Shown here: positions 59,206-64,000 of the stretch, in pieces
How the letters are laid out: the number at the start of each line of letters is the position of its first letter
Position numbering within the stretch: position 1 is the first letter of the stretch
Assembly (NCBI GenBank): GCA_031257295.1
Contig: JAIROX010000006.1
Coordinates: 79,392-143,391, forward strand
Length of the DNA stretch: 64,000 nt
From: Candidatus Nomurabacteria bacterium
Lineage (GTDB): Bacteria; Patescibacteriota; Saccharimonadia; Saccharimonadales; Saccharimonadaceae
Reading direction: 5' to 3'
Notes under the pieces: model-generated
The model's input: the letters and a program-made list of their open reading frames with translations, nothing else
Told to the model about the DNA's origin: nothing
Database searches by the model: none
Program-made: the position numbers and the translations under genes

Positions 59206-60280
59206 CTAACACCTCCGCCTTAATTTTTTTATCTAATGTTGTTATATCTACAACATTGCCAGTCTTCAACTCTCCTACTACCAAAGCATATCCTTGTCTC
59301 AACACATTTTCTGGATTTAGCTGCGCCGCCATACGCGCTAAGTTCTGCGTCTCAAGCAGTTTAGAATCTATCCTATCAACTATAAACTTCTCCAGCCGGT
59401 TTGTCTCATTTCGCGTCTCAGCAACTAGCGCCTCTATCTCCGACTTGATTCTAGTATCAATCCGCTCAGCTTCACTCTTCAAATACCCCAATAACGCCTG
59501 CTTATCTGGTGTTATCATCTGGGCCGCATTACTCGGTGTGCTCGCCACCGCATCAGCCGCAAGATCAGCTAGTGACTCGTCTGTTTCATGCCCGATACCA
59601 GTCAGCACAGGGATACGACTAGCCACAATTTCACGCACCAACAGCTCATCGTTGAACGCGCTCAGGTCTTGGCTGGAGCCACCACCACGTACAATCACCA
59701 ACACATCGGCCAGGTTTTGTTTTTGGTTAAAATACTTAATCGCCTGAATAATCTGGTCTGGAGCCTCAAGGCCCTGCACTTGCACATGTGCTACCTCCAC
59801 CTCTAGACCGCCCCAACGTTCATTTAAGATCTTTATAAAATCTGCATAGCCTGCCGCATCGGTAGAGCTAATCAGCGCCACTCGTTGGATCTGTTCCGGC
59901 AAAGACCGCTTACGCGCTTTGTCGAACAGCCCCTCGCTCACCATTTTTTTCTTTAACAATTCAAAGCTCTTTTTTATAGTCCCTTCGCCCTTTGGACGCA
60001 TGTTAAGCACCGTCAGGCTAAACTTGCCCCAGTTAGTCAACCGCGGCCTAGCCAGCACCACAACCTTCATACCATCCTCAAGCTGCATACGCAGACCATA
60101 TAGGCTAAGAAAACAACCAACCGAGGCAGTATTATCCTTTAGGTCAAAAAATACATACTTGCCCTGGCTTTCTTTGTAGCTCGCCACCTCACCCTCAACA
60201 ACTACTGTCGGATAAGCACCTTCTAGTGTCTGGTTAGTGAAGCTTACGAGTTCGCTAACACTAAGAGTCAAGGGCTCCAT
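59189..60280 (-). CDS. xseA: Exodeoxyribonuclease VII large subunit
   Basis: 363 residues from ATG 60280. An OB-fold start (TLSVSELVSFTNQTLEGAYPTVVVEGEVASYKES) precedes the catalytic domain with ALISSTDAAGYADF, DVLVIVRGGGSSQDLSAFND, VASRIPVLTGIGHETDESLADL and ASTPSNAAQMI. I use the ATG at 60280 because it begins MEPLTLSVSEL and has GGAGG upstream; the longer frame to 60364 runs into the neighbouring gene. It overlaps that gene by 20 bp. Confidence 0.93.
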   Translation of the reverse strand: MEPLTLSVSELVSFTNQTLEGAYPTVVVEGEVASYKESQGKYVFFDLKDNTASVGCFLSLYGLRMQLEDGMKVVVLARPRLTNWGKFSLTVLNMRPKGEGTIKKSFELLKKKMVSEGLFDKARKRSLPEQIQRVALISSTDAAGYADFIKILNERWGGLEVEVAHVQVQGLEAPDQIIQAIKYFNQKQNLADVLVIVRGGGSSQDLSAFNDELLVREIVASRIPVLTGIGHETDESLADLAADAVASTPSNAAQMITPDKQALLGYLKSEAERIDTRIKSEIEALVAETRNETNRLEKFIVDRIDSKLLETQNLARMAAQLNPENVLRQGYALVVGELKTGNVVDITTLDKKIKAEVLGAKKR

Positions 60281-61319
60281 GCTCCAGTTCCTCCAGGCTT
60301 GGCTTTGTCTTTTTTGACAATAGCGCATGTTGATAAAAACCCCAGCCGCTGACAATCGTACCAAGCAAAACCATGACGCGTGTCACAATTACCGTGATAG
60401 TTGCTATTTCAATACTCACACCCGACATCACCAAGACAAATATCATAGCGCCTTCGTAGCCACCTACACCACCCGGTGTAGCCAAGATCGTACCAACTAT
60501 CGAAGCCAAACCTTGCCCGAGTATCAGCTGCGGTAATATTTCGGGGTGCCCTAGCGCGGTTGCCACTACCCAGTAAGTAGCCACTTCCAAGAAAGAGTAC
60601 AAGACTCCCCATAAATATGGGTTAATCAATGCCTTAGGTTTTTTGCGTATAACCAACCAGCCGCCATGTAGCTCAGTGAAGAAATGATCCACCTTAGACT
60701 CTTTTAGCACCTTTTGCTTCTTGCCAAATGTTACCTTTTTAACAGTTGCGTTAACTGCCTTGGTTGACACCCTCGAAAACCAATCTATGCGTTTTTTCTT
60801 CATAATAATTATAAACACCGCTACAACCACAGCCTCCATGCCCAGACAGGCTGCTGCACCAATACCAAACAGTTGCCACGGCAGTAGGCCCATAGTCGCC
60901 AATATAATCATGGCCACCCACATCTGTACAGTGGTGGCTATAACAGCGATGCCATAACGCAAGATGTGCATGAATACCGCTTGGCCAGCACTAATTCGCC
61001 ACTCTTTAAGCCGCCATACTAAGTAGCCCAACCCGGCTACGCCAGCCGATGGTAAAATATGATTCACAAAGTTCAACTCCAGACTTATTCGTGCCAGTTT
61101 CCAGCCTTGTACTTTTACCTTCTGTTTAGCTTTAATATAGGCAAAATACATCTGACCAGCCGCATAATACATAAATAATTGTTCTGGTATCAAGAATAAC
61201 AAGACCCATATATTGAGGGTCTTAATATAACCTATCGAGCTAGTCAACGAATCACGTGCCACCCACACCACAACCGCCACTAATACCAGCGTAATAACGC
61301 TGAGGATTTTCTTGAACAT
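60261..61319 (-). CDS. Flippase-like membrane protein (UPF0104 / LPG synthase TM family)
   Basis: 352 residues with about eight membrane helices. The motif GVGGYEGAMIFVLVMSGVS near the C-terminus and NHILPSAGVAGLGYLVWRLKEW near the middle are typical of the lysylphosphatidylglycerol synthase transmembrane family (UPF0104). Related proteins flip lipids or sugars; no synthase domain is attached. TATAAT lies 9 nt before ATG 61319. Confidence 0.85.
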   Translation of the reverse strand: MFKKILSVITLVLVAVVVWVARDSLTSSIGYIKTLNIWVLLFLIPEQLFMYYAAGQMYFAYIKAKQKVKVQGWKLARISLELNFVNHILPSAGVAGLGYLVWRLKEWRISAGQAVFMHILRYGIAVIATTVQMWVAMIILATMGLLPWQLFGIGAAACLGMEAVVVAVFIIIMKKKRIDWFSRVSTKAVNATVKKVTFGKKQKVLKESKVDHFFTELHGGWLVIRKKPKALINPYLWGVLYSFLEVATYWVVATALGHPEILPQLILGQGLASIVGTILATPGGVGGYEGAMIFVLVMSGVSIEIATITVIVTRVMVLLGTIVSGWGFYQHALLSKKTKPSLEELEHGALDS

Positions 61320-61349
61320 ACTAAAGCATTATACCACACGTTTTTAACC

Positions 61350-61387
61350 ATAAAAGAATAGCGCCAACGCGTAAAAACGGCTGGCGC
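61350..61387 (-). terminator. Terminator-like hairpin
   Basis: GCGCCA (61361-61366) pairs with TGGCGC (61382-61387), and on the minus strand it is followed by TATTCTTTTA. It lies after the small gene at 61408. Confidence 0.5.
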
Positions 61388-61407
61388 ATACAAAGGCACG
61401 AGTATGC

Positions 61408-61644
61408 CTACAATATCCTACTTATACAGTCATCTATTTCATCAAACATAGATGACCTATCTGCATGGATATTAACGTTGAATCTTGTATTCAACCTCCT
61501 TATAAGGTTCTCGAGCTTCCCCAGAAGCTCACTTGAAATTACTTGGTGAGTTGCGGCCCGATCCACCCAGTCCTCAACGATTTCGCCGAGTTCTAGCAAC
61601 ATCTGGTTGTCCCAGCGCGCAACATCATACAGTCTAACCTGCAT
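61408..61644 (-). CDS. Small acidic helical protein, unknown
   Basis: 78 residues, with helical stretches (MLLELGEIVEDWVDRAATHQV, LLGKLENLIRRLNTRF). No signal peptide or motif. It has a consensus promoter (61687-61715) and AAGGAGGTG before ATG 61644, so strong expression is likely. No family recognised. Confidence 0.6.
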   Translation of the reverse strand: MQVRLYDVARWDNQMLLELGEIVEDWVDRAATHQVISSELLGKLENLIRRLNTRFNVNIHADRSSMFDEIDDCISRIL

Positions 61645-61686
61645 ATGCGCACCTCCTTTCTTTGGTGTCTGCCAAGGGGTTATTTA

Positions 61687-61715
61687 ATAATAACACACCT
61701 ATCATATAAAGTCAA
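61687..61715 (-). promoter_or_regulatory. Promoter of small gene 61408
   Basis: Minus strand TTGACT (61715-61710), 17-nt spacer, TATTAT (61692-61687). Confidence 0.75.
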
Positions 61716-62932
61716 GGGTCTAGTTCAGTTCCTTGAGCAATTTTGCTACCACGCAACCTGAGTAAATCTCGTGCATAATATGCCACCGATCGACGATCCA
61801 CGCTACCCCTGTCAAGCAACACTCCCTTAGCCCCCGTTTCATCAGTGGCATTAATAGGGTCGTAAAAAGTAAATGGCCTCAGGTCATATTCTTTGGCTAG
61901 CCCATTTATCTTGCCAAGACTAGCTATTGTGCTATTATGCAAACTACGCCTACGTCTATCCAGGTTACTTACTTCGCCCTGCCAATCACTCACATCTCTA
62001 TCATGCGTTTCATCTAATATCTTAATCTTCCAACAGGTTGTTATATAATCAGCCGCATTTTCCAAAAACTTATCTATACTAACCTGCTCATTCTCAGTCG
62101 CTCTTTCACGAAGTTTAGCCTCGCGATCATCAAACATGATAACGCTCTGCACAAATAGACCGCGTTCTATGCCACCATTGTTAACATACTCAGTGGGCAC
62201 ATAGCCGCTTAATTCACGCTTACCTAACACGTAAAGACCCCGCTTAATAAGTGCATCATTAGCAGCATACTTGTCTTCAAGCTTCTCGAGGTGTGCCTTA
62301 TAATCAGCCAACGTTAACACCTCGTCTTCAGACAAGCTTCCCTCGGGGCGCCCGGCTAGACGAAATGCTCGTAGACTATCTTCATCCAACCGCCGCATGT
62401 CTTGATCAGTCGAGTGACGCTCACCATAAAACACCACCACGCTATTTCGACTCGCTAACTGATACCGCGTCTTCGGTTCTCGCAAAAAAGGTAGCAAACA
62501 GCCCGGCACATACTTTCGATCAGTCGCAAGACACCACGCTTCGTTATCAAACTCCTCGCACGCCTCTTGCTTTTCCGCATCACTCAAAGGTCCATCTGGT
62601 ACCGTTTCGGGTGATGGTAACCCTGCGTCTTCACCTGGTCTAATGCCCAGCCTCTCGTTGTCGAATTTTTCAAAAACATCCCAAGCAGCCGCCTGAGCCG
62701 CCGCCATCGTTACCTTACCCAGTCCACCAAATTCACCAGCTGGGTGCTCTGGACTAGCCGGGAACGTCTCGGTTATCTCATTCTGCAATTTTGCCCTTAG
62801 CGCATCAGCTTCATCCAAACTAACGTCTACATATCTTCCATCTGCCAAAATCTGACCTGCGCGCCCATAAGCCTGTTCGTAAACATCATCTTGTTTTATG
62901 TCAGGTTGCTCTTTTTCTTTACTCATATTCAT
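61712..62932 (-). CDS. Hypothetical protein, 406 residues
   Basis: Soluble, charged and Glu/Asp-rich, with no membrane helix or signal peptide. Two Cys-containing stretches (NEAWCLATDRKYVPGCLLPF; TTCWKIKILDE) are its only notable features. I do not recognise a family. ATG 62932 and ATG 62926 are both possible starts. A consensus promoter lies just upstream with only a 10-20 nt leader, and the following small gene has its own promoter inside its 3' end. Confidence 0.6.
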   Translation of the reverse strand: MNMSKEKEQPDIKQDDVYEQAYGRAGQILADGRYVDVSLDEADALRAKLQNEITETFPASPEHPAGEFGGLGKVTMAAAQAAAWDVFEKFDNERLGIRPGEDAGLPSPETVPDGPLSDAEKQEACEEFDNEAWCLATDRKYVPGCLLPFLREPKTRYQLASRNSVVVFYGERHSTDQDMRRLDEDSLRAFRLAGRPEGSLSEDEVLTLADYKAHLEKLEDKYAANDALIKRGLYVLGKRELSGYVPTEYVNNGGIERGLFVQSVIMFDDREAKLRERATENEQVSIDKFLENAADYITTCWKIKILDETHDRDVSDWQGEVSNLDRRRRSLHNSTIASLGKINGLAKEYDLRPFTFYDPINATDETGAKGVLLDRGSVDRRSVAYYARDLLRLRGSKIAQGTELDP

Positions 62933-62951
62933 TTTTGGTTAACTTCTGGCT

Positions 62952-62980
62952 ATTTTAGCACAGATAGACTAAAAAGTCAA
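62952..62980 (-). promoter_or_regulatory. Promoter of gene 61712
   Basis: Minus strand TTGACT (62980-62975), 17-nt spacer, TAAAAT (62957-62952). Confidence 0.75.
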
Positions 62981-63013
62981 GCATAAACCGTTCCTTAATC
63001 TGTTCTTTTATGG

Positions 63014-63019
63014 TATTAT
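63014..63019 (+). promoter_or_regulatory. Leaderless-type -10 box for methyltransferase gene
   Basis: TATTAT ends 7 nt before ATG 63026. Confidence 0.6.
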
Positions 63020-63025
63020 TGCTCT

Positions 63026-64000
63026 ATGTTTATCGCTATTTTAGGCCGCCAGCCGGCCTTGGGTACAGCCGAACTTGAGGCGACTTACGGGTCAACCGCT
63101 ATTTTACCCTTGTTACCTGGTATCGTGCTAGTTAAGGCCGATCAGTTCAATATCAGCCACTTTGGCGGTATTAAAAAGGCCGGCAAGGTGTTAAGCGTAG
63201 CAGGCTTTAACGAAAGGTCAAACAAGCTTGTTGAATACCTTTCTAACCTGCCGGACGGCAAGATCACTCTTGGCTTTTCTTATTTTACGAAAGATAGCAT
63301 CAAGGCGGCCCAAAGGAACTCTTTCGCCATTCAAAACATCTTAAAAAAGCAAGGGCGCAGCGTGCGCCTAGTGCCACAAAACGAGGTCATGCTGTCTACT
63401 GCAACATCTCACCATAATAAGTTAGGCTTATCAACAAACAAAGTTGAAGTTTTATTTATCGGTACACCAGATAAGCTATATACCGCCATTTCCACCGGTG
63501 CCCAGAACATCACCGCCTACGCCGCTCGCGACCAAAAACGCCCCAAACGCGACGCCTTTGTTGGTATGCTCCCCCCAAAACTCGCCCAGATCATTGTAAA
63601 TCTAGCGATTAGCAAGGGGACCTTGGACCAGTGCCCGGTTTCTGGGCAGTCGGCTTTTGCCGAAGGCAAAAACGCTCGGCTTGGGGGGCAGAGATCAGGT
63701 GCTGAGCCAAGGCCTTACCCTACTATCCTCGACCCCTTCTGCGGCACGGGCGTAGTTTTGCAAGAAGCTCTGCTAATGGGCTACAACGTCTATGGCACCG
63801 ACCTAAGCGACAAAATGGTGGATTATAGCCGCGAAAATCTTGAGTGGCTAATCTCTCGAAGTGGTGGAGGGCGCTCGGCGAATATAACTCTCGAACCCGG
63901 CGACGCCACAGACCATCGCTGGCAACCACCCATCGACGCCATTGCTAGCGAAGTCTACCTCGGCCAACCCTTTAGCGCCACCCCATCCCCTGCCAAACTC
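63026..64000 (+). CDS. TRM11-like tRNA (guanine-N2) methyltransferase, partial
   Basis: 325 codons from ATG 63026 with no stop before the window edge, so the 3' end is missing. The N-terminal half fits a THUMP/ferredoxin-like RNA-binding part. ARDQKRPKRDAFVGMLPPKLAQ and LDPFCGTGVVLQEALLMGYNVYGTDLS are strong signatures of the UPF0020/TRM11 methyltransferases that modify tRNA guanine. The catalytic tetrapeptide lies at or after IASEVYLG. Between the two signatures is an insertion of about 35 Gly/Gln/Arg-rich residues not expected in the family. Confidence 0.85.
   Translation, partial: MFIAILGRQPALGTAELEATYGSTAILPLLPGIVLVKADQFNISHFGGIKKAGKVLSVAGFNERSNKLVEYLSNLPDGKITLGFSYFTKDSIKAAQRNSFAIQNILKKQGRSVRLVPQNEVMLSTATSHHNKLGLSTNKVEVLFIGTPDKLYTAISTGAQNITAYAARDQKRPKRDAFVGMLPPKLAQIIVNLAISKGTLDQCPVSGQSAFAEGKNARLGGQRSGAEPRPYPTILDPFCGTGVVLQEALLMGYNVYGTDLSDKMVDYSRENLEWLISRSGGGRSANITLEPGDATDHRWQPPIDAIASEVYLGQPFSATPSPAKL

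Noticed and set aside
60281-60364. 28-residue extension of XseA
   Set aside because: It lies inside the neighbouring membrane protein gene and shows no XseA similarity; ATG 60280 has its own ribosome site.
1-64000. Recoded UGA (glycine) as in Gracilibacteria/SR1
   Set aside because: Many genes end normally at TGA (smpB, xth, der and others), and conserved domains carry no in-frame TGA.

Overview
The window reads as a stretch of chromosome from a small-genome bacterium, most likely a Candidatus Saccharibacteria (TM7) or closely related Patescibacteria lineage. This placement is inferred from content, not from a marker-gene tree. Supporting points are compact gene packing with many 4-bp ATGA overlaps, a cell-wall and division cluster without nearby Mur ligases, a DUF3048 protein, sortase, PEGA and DUF4367 membrane proteins, several single-domain response regulators, and no biosynthetic operons. 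TGA is used as an ordinary stop, so the Gracilibacteria/SR1 code does not apply.

Layout. 0-7 kb: end of smpB, xth, a HAD phosphatase, two NUDIX enzymes, a DUF5680 protein, an NnrD-like protein, a secreted propeller/Fn3-like protein and a YdcF-family membrane protein. 7.1-14.8 kb: a tRNA-like relic followed by a type III restriction-modification island (mod, beta-flower protein, HEPN protein, membrane protein, res), translationally coupled to an HTH gene and a corA-like transporter. 15-31.6 kb: sortase, gltX, three membrane-anchored proteins, two histidine kinase/response regulator pairs, tRNA-Glu, a pseudouridine synthase, der, pth and two small charged proteins. 31.6-41 kb: a candidate structured RNA, dprA, dut, topA, a sigma-region-4/HARE regulator and a VirD4-like ATPase. 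From 41.66 to 62.9 kb everything is on the minus strand: ftsQ-murG-ftsW-mraY-ftsI-ftsL-rsmH, an AT-rich gap with DnaA-box-like sites, rnhA, a YqeG-type phosphatase, yvcK, a surface protein, glyQS, an FNT channel, recO with a two-component pair, a frameshifted methyltransferase, xseB-xseA and a flippase-like protein. A TRM11-like methyltransferase runs off the right edge.

Regulation. Two start styles alternate. Many first genes have a TATAAT-like box whose last base lies exactly 7 nt (or up to 10 nt) before the start codon, which suggests leaderless mRNAs. Others have TTGACT-N17-TATAAT promoters, long leaders and strong Shine-Dalgarno sites, and several of those leaders hold terminator-like hairpins. 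Four runs of exactly nine C/G sit in or beside promoter spacers, which suggests slipped-strand phase variation of small-protein, surface-protein and possibly dut expression.

The strongest candidates for something new are the C9/G9 promoters, a 21-bp palindromic element found three times inside the coding sequences of xth and topA, the composite type III R-M island, the hairpin chain after tRNA-Glu, and the structured RNA upstream of dprA.
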